64,000 nt of DNA, taken from positions 19,142,494-19,206,493 of the forward strand of contig JACSVZ010000002.1 of the NCBI GenBank assembly GCA_014706295.1, given 5' to 3'. Shown in pieces: positions 49,292 to 63,750 of the stretch. The position numbers and the translations under genes were made by a program. Every line of letters starts with the position of its first letter. Position 1 is the stretch's first letter. The notes under the pieces are model-generated. The model ran no database searches. It was given only the letters and a program-made list of their open reading frames with translations, and was not told where the DNA came from. Source of the DNA: Lycocorax pyrrhopterus obiensis (Eukaryota > Chordata > Aves > Passeriformes > Paradisaeidae).

Positions 49292-52200
49292 GTAAGTCCA
49301 GAAAATTCCCTATTCTCTCTTTTAGAGTGTTGCAGGTAAAATTGAATAGGAAACAATTGTTAACACTTTCCAGCAAGCCTGGTGCAGGTCATAGGCTTTC
49401 GTTTTATTAGTCTTTTAGAAATTACTTTTCAACTTTGTGTGTCTTTTTTTACAGCTTCTTTCTGTGATTGTTTTTCAAGGTTGACTTTATTACTTCATGG
49501 TATCTTTGAGGTTTTTTGCCACACTGAACAGAAGGTGTTGCACTAGAGCTTCTCAGTCTGTGTGAATACATTGTAGTTAGTTATCTCCTAACAAAGATTA
49601 TCTTTTTACCTGCAAGCCATTCTGTAAGACTTCACAGAAACACTGGGTGCCACATTTTTGCAAAATTCTCAGCAGTAATGAGCAATTATTTTCAACTTGG
49701 CTAAAAAGGAACAGATGCTAATGATTTCTCTCTTTTAGTCCTGCTTTTAACACTGATGTTGCAACTTCTCAGGCATGGAACCATTCACTTTTGGGAAGGT
49801 TTTTCAGATTTTCTTCAGAAAGAGAGGTTGAGCTATATGGCTGTCAGATTTATTTTTGTATATAAGGACAAACCAGGCAGTTTTTTATCCACAGAACACT
49901 AGGAAAAAAGCAGCAAAGTTCTGAAGTTCAGGACTCTCTAGGCAGCAGTCTGTCTGACAAATATCTCAACTGTTGTGTTTCGGGTTTTGTTTAGTTTCCT
50001 TATAAAGTCTTTTCTGTCTGTCCTGATTTTCCATGCAGCCTTGTTCAGTGGTTTTCTCACAGTTCTTTTCACACTCACTCTCTTGCCCGCTTTCCTTCCC
50101 TATGAGTAAAGTTCCATCCCGTTAGTTTGCATTCAGGCTCCAGGAGAAAATGATTTGGTTCATATGGCTCAACACCTCTGCCTTCCTTGCCCTATCTTGG
50201 ACAGTTTCTAGTTGAAATCTTCAGGGCTGGTTTTCTGCTCTTTTGCATTTGACCTTTCCTTTTTTTTTTTTTTTTTTTGGTCTTTGATTTCCTCTTAATG
50301 TCTAGTTTGTGTGCACACCTTTGTCTAGGTGTGTATCAACATATAGACATGATGCATAAATTTTTTCCTTACTATAGGTTCAGAATTTTTCAGTGTAAGA
50401 AAGTGACCCTTTATTCTTATTTTAAATTGTGTGTAGCCTGTAGATGGAGAAAAATAAGAGATGAGTATCAGTTAGTTTTCAGTTATGGATATATTGTTAC
50501 TCTGATGGGGAAAAAACATGATTTCTTGGTTATTTTCTAAGTCATCATCATATTATCTTAAAATATACATAGAAATCAGTCTGTAGGAGACAGAAATCAG
50601 TTTTGCTGTACTCCTGAAAACACATGTTATGTAGGAAACCTTAGTGGATATTGGGACAGAATTTTCAAGGGCCTTTTGTTGCATTTTAAACATGAGTGCT
50701 GAAATTTCATTTCTTTGGCTGTAGCCAGCATGTTACTGCATTTGTTGCCTGCATGTGTGCTATTTACACTTGTCTCCTTCAGCCCAAGTTCTTCAGATTC
50801 AGTTCACCTGCTGCCACCAGATGAGTAGTGAGAATTAGCATAAAGGAGCCTTGATATGAGTTTTAAGGTCTTCCTTTCTTTATTTTAACGAAAACAGTCT
50901 GCCAGCAGCACTCAGGTCTCTATCTTTGCCTGATTAATTATCTTCTTTTACTCACACTGGCAATCCAAATACACAGATTTCAAGAAACTATGAAATTCCA
51001 CTTACATCTTTCTAGTCTCTTAATTTTTGTTAATCAGCCTTAACTGTAACCTATAGATTGCTACGAGAAAACCGAAAATTTTTGCTAGGTACTTCATTGG
51101 TATAACTAAAAAGAAATCCAGAAAAGATTGGTGCAAACAACCTCTGAGGAATAAATGCACCAAATGGGCACTGCTGGCAATTTGACTCCAAAGTCTATGA
51201 CGACTGAAGAAGACACAATGCTGCAGTCTCTTTCCTAAAGTTTTGAAGTCTATATCTAGCTTGGAGTGGAAGTTTAATCAATGAGAAACAGTAAGTCCTT
51301 TCATCGCTCTCCCCAGTGGCATGTCCTCCTTGTGTGATACGAACCTTCTGAAGAAGAAAGGCTCCAGAGCACCTGAGCCTGCTCCCCTCCCTTCCTCCAA
51401 ACTCCAGGGGTTATCTCCCTCCTTTCCTCACTGGGGCAGGAACACGTTGTAGGCCATTACAAGAACTGCTGTTTGCACTGCAGTGTGAACACAGCCCTGC
51501 AAAGAGCAAACCTTGTGTACCATTGAGTGTCACTGGCAGCAGCCTTGTTCTGTGTACCAGCTCAAGGAGAGGCCTTTTATGCCTCAGCCCAACACTGACA
51601 TTTTAAACATTAATTTCAGGGATGTCTCTTTCTCTTCCCCTAGCACACACCAATATTGGTAACTCTGTATGTAAAATGATAATTTGTAGGATTTGCCTGA
51701 GGCTTTGACACCCACACATTTATACCACAGAAAATCCTTGAATAAGGAACTTTGCTGCTGCTTCTTCTCCTGGTTAGTCTGGTCAGAAGACTACAGACTA
51801 GTCAGATAAAATGGAGAAAATACCTCTTTATTTCACACACTGGAATTGCAGGTATCTCCCGGTATGCAGGCCAAGGAGTCTCCTTGCATTGGGATAGTGG
51901 TCATAACTCATCTCCAATGCCAAGAGCTGAAGGAAGAAGAGGAAAGAAAACCAGATTTTGTTCCTTTCCTTGCTCTGTCCTTCCCATGAATTTTTATAAA
52001 AAACCCTCTGATTTTGAAGTTGGAAAAAAAAATCATCATTATTAAAAGACAAATCGAAGAAAAAAAGAGGGAATAATACCTCTTATCTTGTAATAGAGAG
52101 ATCCGTCTTCCATGTCCAGGTGCAGCTGTCAGGAGTATAGGGCAGGAATCCGTCACTCCTCTTCATATTCATATTCAGTTACTAAGCTCTGCCATTCTGA

Positions 52201-55200
52201 GGAGGTCAAGCAGAATGACACAGCAGTTATATTTTATTCTCTGTCAGCCAAGGGAGAATTGTTCTTTTTTGGTAGGTAGCTGAACTCTGTTTCCGTAGTG
52301 TTCCCCAGAGTCCAGTAATCAAACATGGCATTCAGAGGGAGAGGAATTGTACAGTTCACAGGAAGAGCTATAGGCTTTTGTGGGTTTCTTGTCCCCTTTC
52401 AAGTGTGTCAGCAGGCTGCCCTGCCACAGAAAGCTGAACACATCAAAACAATGCTCTCTGTCTACTCTTGCTACCTCTTGGTGAGGGTCACATTGACACT
52501 TCTCTTAGCCACCAGACTCTTATATCCGTTTCTGACTTTTTTGTATTTCAGACTAGATGGTACTTTGGTTTTCCTTCTTCAACATGCCAGTCTCCAGCAG
52601 GTTTGCCAACCTGAAAGCTAATGTGTGGGAAAAAAATAGTCTTCTTCCATTCAACAGCATTTTGGTAAAACTGTTTTTCCATCTTGGTAATCAGGTGGTT
52701 TTCTCTTCTTAAGTGTGTAATGTACGACAAATGCTTGCAGTCAAATAATAAATAACTTACCCACAAACTTCTGTGATATTTTTGAACTTAATGAAATAGT
52801 TCTCTTGTATGTTGTACAAACACAAGTGTATGTATATGTCTGTAATCTCTCTGGTGCCACAAATTATTTAGCATGAAGAGTTTTCTTTGTTAGAGAGCTT
52901 ATATTTCAGAACCAGTGAACCCTGGTCTTCCATTCTCAAATATATTTTTAAAGAAATTATGTATTTTCCTTTGTAAAGTTTTGCTGTAACCACATTGTAC
53001 CCCAAAAGGACGTGGTTTTTCAGGCAGCAAGGCAGAGCTCTCTCCCTTCTGAAAATTGCATGTTTCATTTGAAGGAAGTGTGTTTTGCTGTTTCAGCTTC
53101 TGCCTCTGTTTTGCAGTGACTCCTAATGTTCAAAGGGCATTTTTTTCCTGATATAAAATAACAGCATTATAGTTAGAGGAGTTCTTGAAAACATTGGGAG
53201 GCTTCCTGGTGTTAAAAACCTTCTCAGCTCTAGATTTGAGGTAAGAAGGAAAAATAAAGACAAAGTTAGTTGTGAGAGTTTAGATTTCAGTTAGAAACAG
53301 GTTGAGTATGTTCCCTACACATAAGCTAATTTCTATGTGTTTACATGATAAGAGGATTTCTGACTGCTTAATATATAGTTTTGTCTCTGAATAATCCATT
53401 TCAGCCTTTTAAGCCATGTAAGTTTATGAATCCAGAAAGGCAATGGGACTACATTTATGCACTATCTTGTGCATTATCAATTTTCTGTCCTAGTCTGGAC
53501 TATGGGACTTTTAGTGTCCTCTGCTGAGTGCTTTGTTAATGCAGAACATGAGAGAAATTAGTCCACAAAATTGTATTTCATTCTTTTCCACCACAAAGAG
53601 GTATTAACTATCTGTAAAACCTGATTTTTTAACATAAAACTTGAAAATTCATATAGTTCTCTAAGTGACTGCTTAGTTAAATTTTGATTAAGGTTTGGTT
53701 TAGGGTGCTGGGAATAAAACTAAATATTCCACGCTGGTTGTAATACATTAAGATATGAATCTTGATCATCTGAAAGCACATTTTCAGTCAGCATATATTC
53801 ACTGAGGGTGAGTTAATGTTCCAGAGAGAACTTTACATTTCACACTTCCAAAATTTTTGCTTAGATTCCTTATGCCTATCTTTGATTCCCATGCTTCTCT
53901 CCCACACTCTTGACATCCAGCAGCATCAAAAGACAATCCCCACACGTCTAGGAGGAGGAGAATCCAGAAGTGATCCCATTTTTAATTTCTGTAGTGTAGC
54001 AGTAATTCAGGGGATCCTTCTGTTTGTTCTGCCAGCTGTCTGTTGATGTTCCCTTTTCCATTAAACAGTGAGAAGAAAGTGGCAAGGAAGTTTCCAAGTG
54101 ACTCAGCATTTGGAGGTGTTAATGGCTCCCTTGGCAAGGAGTTGTTCCAGTTGTTTAGTGTGGTCCCCTAGAGCAGCTTTTGATACACTTCAGAGAATTT
54201 TATATCTAGTAGACAATAAATGTAATTAGTAAATTGTGTGCAGTGACATACATGATCCTGGTTAATGCTGTCCTTCCACCATTGTTCAGATTGGCTATAC
54301 CCACTATGCAAATAAATCGATGCACAGAAATCAAAGCACAGCTTCTGTGAAAAGAACATGCAGGCTTCTCTCTCTAATGCACAAGGGCAACAGTAGATGT
54401 TAAGTAAATGTAAGAGAATTCAAATTATAATTGAAGGCATGTGGGTAATGTAACATGTTAACCTTCATTTTACTAAATCTTTCCTTTTGTGAGGAAGCCT
54501 AGAGCAAAACTGTGTGTATTCACAATTTAAGCAGGAATTGCAGCTTCCTGTGGTACACCGTGGCCCTGCTAGGTCTGAGGATGCCTTGGGCTGGCTTTGA
54601 GACATTTTGTGCCTTCATAAATAAAATAATGTGGTTTGGTGTGTGACGAGAGAAAGGGCAGATTGTACTGTTGTCTCAGCTGAGACAGGCTGCAGCTTAG
54701 GTTGAATGTCGGGCAAAAAAGTCAGCAGGCAGTCAGGGTTGTTTGTGACACCAAATCCTGGCTGCAGTTCATGTTCCGAGCAGGATGCCCTGTGATTCGG
54801 GTATGTGCCAGGCACAGGACCAGTGGGGGAAATGGGGGATGTGTGTGAGTATTTTGGCATAGCAGCTGTTAACAGACGCATAGGCTGAACTCTTTGGGCT
54901 GTACAGCTACCACTGAAGACTAATGCCAAATTAATATTCATAGTGGTGTCTGAATAAAATGGTCTTTTATAGTTGAGCTACTAAAGCAACTCCTATGACA
55001 CAATATAATCTATGTAGTTGCTGTTAGTAATTCTTTTTTCCTCAGGTTGCAATAGAGTATTTAATGTGTTAATTTTGCTTTTGTGAGGAAAATGAGTGAA
55101 TTAAACATCTAGAAAAGATTTTGTAGTTGAATATTCAAACCGGATTTTTTTGTCACTACATCTAACTGGTTTAGAATATTCTGTGTTTATCATAATAACC

Positions 55201-58200
55201 CTAAAATTCTATTTTTGGATTCAAAATTGGGAACAAATAGGACTCCAGTTTTAGGGTTAGAAGCCAAATAGTTGAAGTAATTTTCTTTTTTACAGTGTTG
55301 TAGTAAAAATTTGTCAGTGAAATCTGGAAGGGGGATAAATGGTTTGTATTTTAAGTGAAATAAATTTTAAGAGAAGTAGATGGTTGTAGCTGGCCATAAA
55401 GCCCTAAATGTCAGATATAGAATTCATACAATTTTTAAAATCCCTGAAACAACTGTTCAAAGAAGTTGGATGAAGATAATAATTAATATCATTCATTCTA
55501 AATTGTAATTTTGTATTGTGTTAATTTTCATTTTATGCTCTTTTTTTAGCAAAAGCAACAAAAACAACAATATGAATAAACACTGCATCATTTTCCTGTA
55601 ATTTTAAAGGCTGATAACACTTTGAAATATTTTACTTAATGAACTTCATGGGAGAGCATTTAACACTATTTTTTAACAAACACCTTTAGCTTTCCTTTGA
55701 AAAAGATTTTGTTTGAAGGGGCTGCTATGGAATTACATTTATCAAATCAATTCTTTTGAGTGTTTATGGTCTCACAGTCCTAAATGTCCATTCCAAAAGC
55801 AGTTTGGGGAAGCTGATGTCATTTTCAGAACATCAAAACTGCCTGCTCTGCCAGAACAGGACTGGCTTTTGCTTTTTGCAAGCTGTGAGGCTGCCACTTA
55901 CCACCTCACTGCTCCAGAGTCAGACACAGGCAGGGACTCTACAGGTTGTTTGAGATTTGGCTTCTTCTCCTCTCCTGTTGCCAGAACACTAAATTATGTG
56001 TCTTTAATACTTTACAACTCTGTGATGCTTTACTATGACAGTAATATGTTAATGACCACAAAAGCTTTTGAGCTGTTACTCAGTATCCTCCAACCCCTGT
56101 ACTTCAATAAAAATGGTGCTCTAAGCAGTATCCACAATCACTTCCTGGCAAAAATACTCCCTGTGTTATTGTCTTTTAATGATGGGGTGGATGTTCTGTG
56201 CACTGTCCTCTTTTAATGTTGGCTGTAGGAAACAGGACATCCTGGGTTCCTTTCATTTTTCTCTAGACTGTGGTATTTGATAACTGCTTACAGACAAGGC
56301 TTCTGGAGACTCTGCTAGCCTGGGCTTTTTAAAAATATATTGCTTTTTTCACGTACTCTGAAGAGAAATGAAAGCCATACTACTTTTTTTTAAGGAAAAA
56401 AATTGTCTGTGAGAGACTGGCTTTTGAAATACAGAGATTTAGAACCCTCAGAGAGGCGAGAATGGACCTTGGAAAATAATTTGCCATGAAAAAGGATATA
56501 ATGGAATTGATGGATCCACCATTCCTCAAAATGTGAAGAATTAAGAAGGTCTGAATCACCAGACACATAGACCATGATGTACTCGAGAGAGAGTTTGCCA
56601 ACTGTCCTCGCTAGTATTTCTCAAATTCCCACTCCATCTGCTATTGGATTTATGATGGACTTATAAAACAAAGACCAACGTAACTATTATTAGTGATATT
56701 GCTTGTTCATACAAGTCAGGAACTTTGGACTGAAATATGAGATAGTCCCTGCCTGAAAGGAAACCTCAAATAAAACACAGGATTTCAGTGTCGTCAGGAC
56801 AGTAGACATTATTTTTATTGTGCCTTTCAAAATTTCTTAGTTTTCTCTGACATATGCTCAACAGCTATATGACATCATCTGTTGTAATTTCATTCAAAAT
56901 CAAATTTTAATTTCTTATGTTGAAATTACTTTCAGGAGTTATAATTGCTTGATTCTGCATTTCCTGTAATAATCTACTTCAGCTTACATGGTGGATACGA
57001 TATAGTTAGTCTTAATTATTGCTAGCTGATAAAATGGTGTTCTAAAATAATGATTCTTAAAACAATCTTTGTCTAATCATGACACTAATGAAGTTTAGTT
57101 TAAAATACATTATTTTGTAAATTGTAGTATGTCAGTAAGTAGTCATGAGTGTAGAGACATTTTGATTTTTTGCATCATGAATAATTAATGGTATTTTAAA
57201 CACAAAATCTGTAATTTTGTTGGCCTCCTCTCCATAATTTTTTAACTATTTGATGATTGTACAGTTTATTTCTTATATCTTTAGAATTTAGGTTATGGAA
57301 ACTTCATAAGCTGTTGCATTCTGACTTTGTCACTGACTCCACGTAGTTCAGAGCTTCAATTCTAATGAGGTCAGTGAGCATGGCAGATATTTATTAACAC
57401 CCTCTGTGAATTAGGCCATACTTTCAGGTTGTTATTTCAACAACCTAATTATATCTGGGTTTGATATCCCAATTTACTAACTATTACTGACTCCTGTAAT
57501 GGATAGCACGCAGACGAACTGCTGCTTCTGACAGAACCACTGAGAGCAACCAGCCTGGTAGCTCAGACATCCATGAAAGCAGGCTAGCTGACCAGTAAAG
57601 GGCAAGGAGAAAAGGGAAGAAAACCAAACAAAAGAAATGAAGAGAAAGTTACTTTTACAAGAAAAAATGCCAAGATGCCTTACCATGGTGTTTTCTACTG
57701 TTCTAAAAACAGCATTTTTCTGTATCAGGTCTCACCATCTTCAGTCTTCAGGTTAGTGCTTTTTATATGCATACACAGCCTGAACTATTCCCAGTAAATA
57801 GCACTGTGCTGTGCTACTCTTTCTGATTAGAAAAAGCTCTGTTAATAGATAAGAGTCATAACCACTTTAGAGTGTGTTTTTTAATTTTCTAGCTTATTTG
57901 AAAAGTTAATGCTGAGTGATTTCACTTTCTAAATGGCTGGGAATTTTTCAATGTTCATCAGAAGATAGTAGTTTAAAAGGCAAAATTTTGTGTAGGAATG
58001 GGTTACATGTGACTAATGTCTCAATGCCAGAAGAACCTAATTTTTTCAGTTTGAGATTTTTAAGGTTAAAGCTTGACATTTTTAAAACAAAGAATCCAGC
58101 TTTGTGTTGAAATATATTTAATTTTGAAGAGGCACATAAACTGTAATAATGATTGAAAATTATAGATATTTTGATTGATATGATTGGCAAAAAAAAAAGT

Positions 58201-61200
58201 TTAGTTAACCCAATTTTTAACATTTATTTTTGAATGAACCTTTTGGATTTTTTTAAAATTTTCTTCCTATTTGGGTGCAGGAGCATTCTTGGCAATCAGT
58301 TCTGCACTGTAAAATTATTACTGAGGTTTTTCTAGTGTTTTCTGTATCTAACATTCCTGTACTCTGCTGTTTTTCTCTACTCCTGTGACTGCTTTTTTAC
58401 TATATTCTTTAGAGACCATCTCCTTGCTCAGTACCGTGGCGATTCTGCAGAGTTCTGTACCTCATATCAACCTCTCTGGGCAATCCTTGCACACGTTAAA
58501 GTCTTTTAATTTCTCTGATACTTGTTTTTACTGTCAAGTAAACAGCTCTTGCTGGCTGCATTAGGCTTAATATTCTCCAAACTTCCACTCTGGCTTTTTA
58601 CAAGTACTGTGGAGACCTAGGATGCAAGTAGTTTGCAAGTAGTTGAGCAGTGCATGCCACGTGTGAGCATACATGGGGAGCTTTGTTTGGAGCTGGATGC
58701 TGGGACGTCTGGAGGGAAGCGTCTGTGAGAGGCTCAGCTCTTTTGTGGTTTGAATTCAGAGGTGGCTTGCACAGAAGGGAGGTGCTTAGGGGGACATACC
58801 TTGCAACAACTGAGCTGATCTAGCAGTTGGTTGCTTTCTGCTGTCCGTGGCCTTGGGTGCTTGGTCCTGCCTCCATCCTTGTGCTACATCTGGTCTGACC
58901 CCTGGCGGGGCTCACCAAGCCAGCAGAAGAGCAGCCCAGCTGAGAGGAAGGAAGGGGAAGCAGAAGTGTTAGGCTGTCCCAGCCAGCTCGTGGGGCACCA
59001 ACCTCAGATATGCAGTGGGCACCGAGGTGGACTGCCTGTAACCTCCTTGAGACATCACCTCGTGACTCCTGCAAAATTTTTCTAACAGTCTTAACTTCAG
59101 CAGAGAATGATGTTTAGCATATCATCTTTAAAAGTCTGCTAAAAGCTCGGCTGTCGTAGCAGTCAAGTTACTTTTTTGCTCTTTATGTGTCTTTAATATC
59201 GTATCCTCATCACATCTAACCTGCCTTGTTACCAAAGTGTCAAGATTCTTGTTTCTGATTAGCCTGTGATATGAGCCTTTTTTAAATCTCTTACTAAATT
59301 CTTGGCTAACAACAATTATGTTCCATTTATGCTGCTGTTTATGCTTGGGCAGGATGTGAACTTCTGCAGAATTAATGTCTTAACCTTCTTCAAATCTCTC
59401 CTTAAAACTGTTTCTCAAGATGCTTATATGGTTGCAATGCAATGCTGGGCTGAGCTCATCTCAAGAGCTTGTACCGGGATATAGAGGGTATGGGAAATAA
59501 AGAGGAGAAATTAGAGTTTTTGTGGTTGCTCAAAGAGGTGTAGTAAAATCTGCATCCCGAAATAAAAATTGACAGGACAAGGCCTGAAGAAACCCAACCT
59601 AACTGCAAATTTGGCCCTGATTTTAAATGGGGACAGACTATATTATTTCTAGAGGCTTCTTTGACAAAAAAAATCACTTTAAATATTTCAATGATGGTGT
59701 TCAGCAGCCAACATCTGGGGAAATAGGTAGAAAACAAAAAAATAAATTATCTAGCCAGAGTTTGTAATCAAAGTAACCTCTTTAACACTTTCTGGAGAAG
59801 GCTTTAAAAGGTATCGTTTGTTATTATCCACCAACTTTAACACAGCAGTAACAGTTTTATTTCCTGTGTTCCCTAAGGTTGTATTTCCTCAGCCAGGTAT
59901 TGCACTGGGAAGTGTCAAGGGGGCTTGTGCAGTTCAGGCACAATGACCTGTCCACATGGACAGCACATGGGGTGTACCTGAGTCCCCAGAAGTGTCCTGT
60001 AGACCTACATGTCCCCACATGTGATTGCATCACTCTATGTCGTCTGTTGCCCGGGACCTAGCTGAGGATTTCTAAGGGAAGGGCAAAAGAAGGAAAGAAC
60101 TGAAAACTATGGGGAAGGCTTTCTAAAGGAAGTCTGTGAAGTCTGTGCTAAATGTTGCAACCTGTGGAAAATACAGCAGTAGCAAGGCAAAAAAAGGGGA
60201 AGGACTTCCATACATGTGGATCAGCCTGATTCCCATAAGCAGCTTCGTCTGTTTAGGGTGAGCTCATTGTAATGGCAGTAACACAGAGATGTATGATGAT
60301 GCTGTATTCTGGCTCTTTTGTGCTGCTCAGAAAGACTACAGTTTTTTACCTAATATGTTGCAGACACTAGACTTAAGCACGTAGTAATCTGAATCTTTAT
60401 TTTTACTCTGTGTTCTCTCATGTTATGAGTACAGAATGTTGCAATATTCTTTGTGAGTTCTCTGAAGTCTTAGCAGTGAAACTGTGGATTGAGGTATTAT
60501 CAGAATAGGAAGGATCCTATTAAATCCTTATAAGTGTATGATGTGTGTGAGAGTAAATGAAGTGGTTATTTTACATGTGGTTCAGTAATTGGCATGTGTT
60601 GCAGTAAATGGCAAAAATGCAGTAGTTACCACTGAAGATATATTGTTTTACTATGGATTGTCAAGGTTCTGTTGTACAAAAGAACGAAAGAGAGTTTAAG
60701 TATGGTATTCATAAAATGTGTCTCGGAACCTAACTTCTAACTGGTTTTTCTTTTTAGCATAACATTCTTTTTTAAGCTCGTAGTTACACAATGCTCTCTT
60801 AACGATTCCTTTCCTGTTTCCACAATTTGACCTTTTTCTTTTCCAGTTCTTCTCAAAGCATGTCCTGATCAGTACACACTCTGCAGACCCCATTGTCTGC
60901 GGCAGCGAGCTGATACTTGCTATCGTTCTTTCAGCTGCTTCTTTTTCTGGGAGGATTCCTCTCTGTTTCATATCTTGCTCATTCATTTCTCTTGCTGTTT
61001 TCTCTGGGGAAGCCTGTAAAGATATATTAAGAGATATATGATAAATTTCTTCAAGTAGATAATTTAAAATTAATATCTGGCTTGCTTGGTAAGTGGGACA
61101 AGAAAAAAAAAGTAAGTTTTGATAAATCAGAATGCATCCGGTAAAGTCTTAATGCAGGGAAAAAACATCCACCTGTACTTCTGGGAGCAATGGTCAGCCC

Positions 61201-63660
61201 TCAGCTCCATCACCAATAAATCTGGCTTCAGTTAAATGAATTTCATGTTCCACCACTGTATTTTATTGTTCCCTTAGGTTAGCTAAAACCATTGCTATTG
61301 CTGCTGCTGCAATCAATGATGTTATAGAACTTTATACTTCAGACTGAGCCAAAAGATTGCAGTTAACTATGTGTGATGATGATGATGAAAAAAGTCAAAC
61401 TCTTTCTCTGCATCGTTTAATCTCACCTTGAATTATCTGCATGTCACCAGAAACAGCTCAGATATTGTCTTTTCGCTATTCAGCTTATTTATGTGATTCC
61501 CAAATTGTTTTCCAAATAGACAACCATCTGAAAGTTTCTTCAGTATTTTTTGTAAAGAATTGTTAAAAAATAATGATTGTTTTGGAAGATTTTTGCAGAG
61601 CACTACAGTATTCTTTTAATGGAAAAAAACTCCAGCCCACATGGAATTATTCAATCAAGTGTCTTCAGCACTAGTATGTGCTGGTACATATGCTCACATA
61701 TATGATACCTAAATAAATGACTAGAAGATAATTATCAAAACTAATCCTTCTTTTTGTTTGTATAAAATCTTTTTCTAATACTACAGCTTCTATCACTTCC
61801 CAAAGTTTCTCATGCTTTGGAAGAAATGCTTTATTTTCGTGGATTTATGTTTTCCATCATTGCAGGTAAAGTAGCAAACAGCTTTGTTGAGACAGTTTGA
61901 CAGACTTCTCTCAGCTTCTGAGAGACTGATTGCTAAAGAGGAAAGCACATCTCAGACCTGCTGCTGTCACTTGTCACAGAGGCAGGAGCTGTGGGTTATC
62001 CTCCCAAAATAAGCCAGGTTGACTTGGAGGTTACAATGAAGCTGACCATCAGTAGGCTTGCTGCCTTACGCTGACAAGGGATGTTTGATAGGAAGTGAGA
62101 AAGATCTCTTTTGGGGAGAAGGAATCGAGAGTAAAAGGTTCCTACCAGCTTCTTTGCTTCTCTTGGGAAGAAGAAAGGGAGTCTCAGGGTGTCTGACCCT
62201 GCCAGGGACCAGGGAAGAGCTACCAGCCCTTTGTTGCTGCAGGGCAGGCTGGGTGCTGGCTGATCAGTGGCCAGTGTTGGCTGAAGATACTCTTCCTGCT
62301 AAGTTAAAAAGTTCAAGCTGTGCTTAGTTTTCAGCCCACAGAAGCAATTTGTTGCTGGTATGAGGAGATGAGACTCTGTTGGCTTCGACGAACTGGCCTA
62401 CATTCACGCTGGTGGTGAATTAGGCAAAATGTATTCATTCCAGCTTGATCTCAGAACCTTTGATTAAATTATGTTTTTCTCTATTTTCTCATGAAGGGCT
62501 ACATCTGCTCATGTGGAAATAGCTTGTAACAACATTGAAACATAAATTATTTGATGAACTACTTAGGACTATTCACTTAATGCATGATAATCCTGTGAAC
62601 ATGTTAATGAGCTGCAATTCTCTGATGATTGAACTGCTTTAAAATGTCTTTCTACTTATATGTCATTAGAATGAACTTGGCCCTTCTAAGACATCCATTA
62701 TTCATCATGTTCCAGTGTTGCATCTGACTGCATATCACTTTAATTCCCCTCATTTAATAAAACAATCTATTCATTACAATAGTTCGAAGCATGTTTTCTA
62801 AATCAGAAAAACCCTAGTTAAATACATAGTGCTACTTATCTTGACAAGTATAGTAGAGTAAAGGGTAGCATCCAAAATTGTAATTACACACTTAGTGCAT
62901 TTGAATATGCTAACTAAAACTAAATGGAAGTTTTAAGAAGAACCTTTGTTGAAATCAATGATTTTGTTAGCTGAAGAAGCAGGATTGGTGAAACTACTTG
63001 CTGAAAGCACAAGGTTGAGTTTTCTGTCTGAAATAGTTCAGCAAAAATTTTCTCAGTAATCCACTTTTTCATATGCATTTCTTGTCCTGACAACTCAAGA
63101 AGCAGAGAATTACAGAGTAATACTAGTGCAAATATGAACACTTATCATAAATATATATTTTTAATAGGATTTCCTGCTTTTCCCATGTATTTTTCATTTT
63201 ATAAGTCCTAGATCCTTCCACACATTGTGAACCCCATTAAATCTTAGATTAGCTTTGCTCCTTTTTGAATCTATGTGTGATGGCTGTTGCAGAAGTGGTT
63301 CTTACTTCCCAACAAGCTCAAGAGATGTATCCCAGGAAGTGTTGGACTACTGAATGACTCCATGTTTGAAGATTTTTGAATCATGTGCTGCGTAACCCCC
63401 ATCTCCTTTAACCAAAAGACAGTTTTTGGCAGAGGAGTTAGATAGACTCTCAGATAAATGGACCGCTTGAAAAGTATCAGCAGAAATGCATTTGTTTTTC
63501 AGTGCAGCTAAATGAATTTCCCATTGAACTAGTAAAATCCTGGAAATAACAGTGGAGACGGGCTAATAACCTCCATACAAACCAGAAATCTTTATTCTCA
63601 GAGTGCATGACTTTTGTAAAACATGCACAAATACGTGGTGACTAAACTTTAATATTTTAT

Positions 63661-63750
63661 TTTAAAAACCACTTCAGTATTTTTAATTTTGATTTTAAAA
63701 TACTATTTTAAAAACCACTTCAGTGTTTTTAATTTTGACCTTAAAATACT
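63661..63750 (+). repeat. 46-bp tandem duplication
   Basis: Two adjacent copies of a 46-nt AT-rich unit (63661-63706 and 63707-63750) share aaaaccacttcagt and tttttaattttga, with a few substitutions. Intronic, with no coding meaning. Confidence 0.88.

Noticed and set aside
55713..56216. Longest open frame in the window, 167 codons, plus strand
   Set aside because: No recognisable domain or repeat motif, no splice or promoter context, and mixed composition. A chance frame of this length is plausible in 64 kb searched in six frames.
58820..59085. Two 84-codon open frames on opposite strands
   Set aside because: The frames mirror each other in a GC-richer patch, which is typical of few stop codons by composition. 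No motif on either strand.
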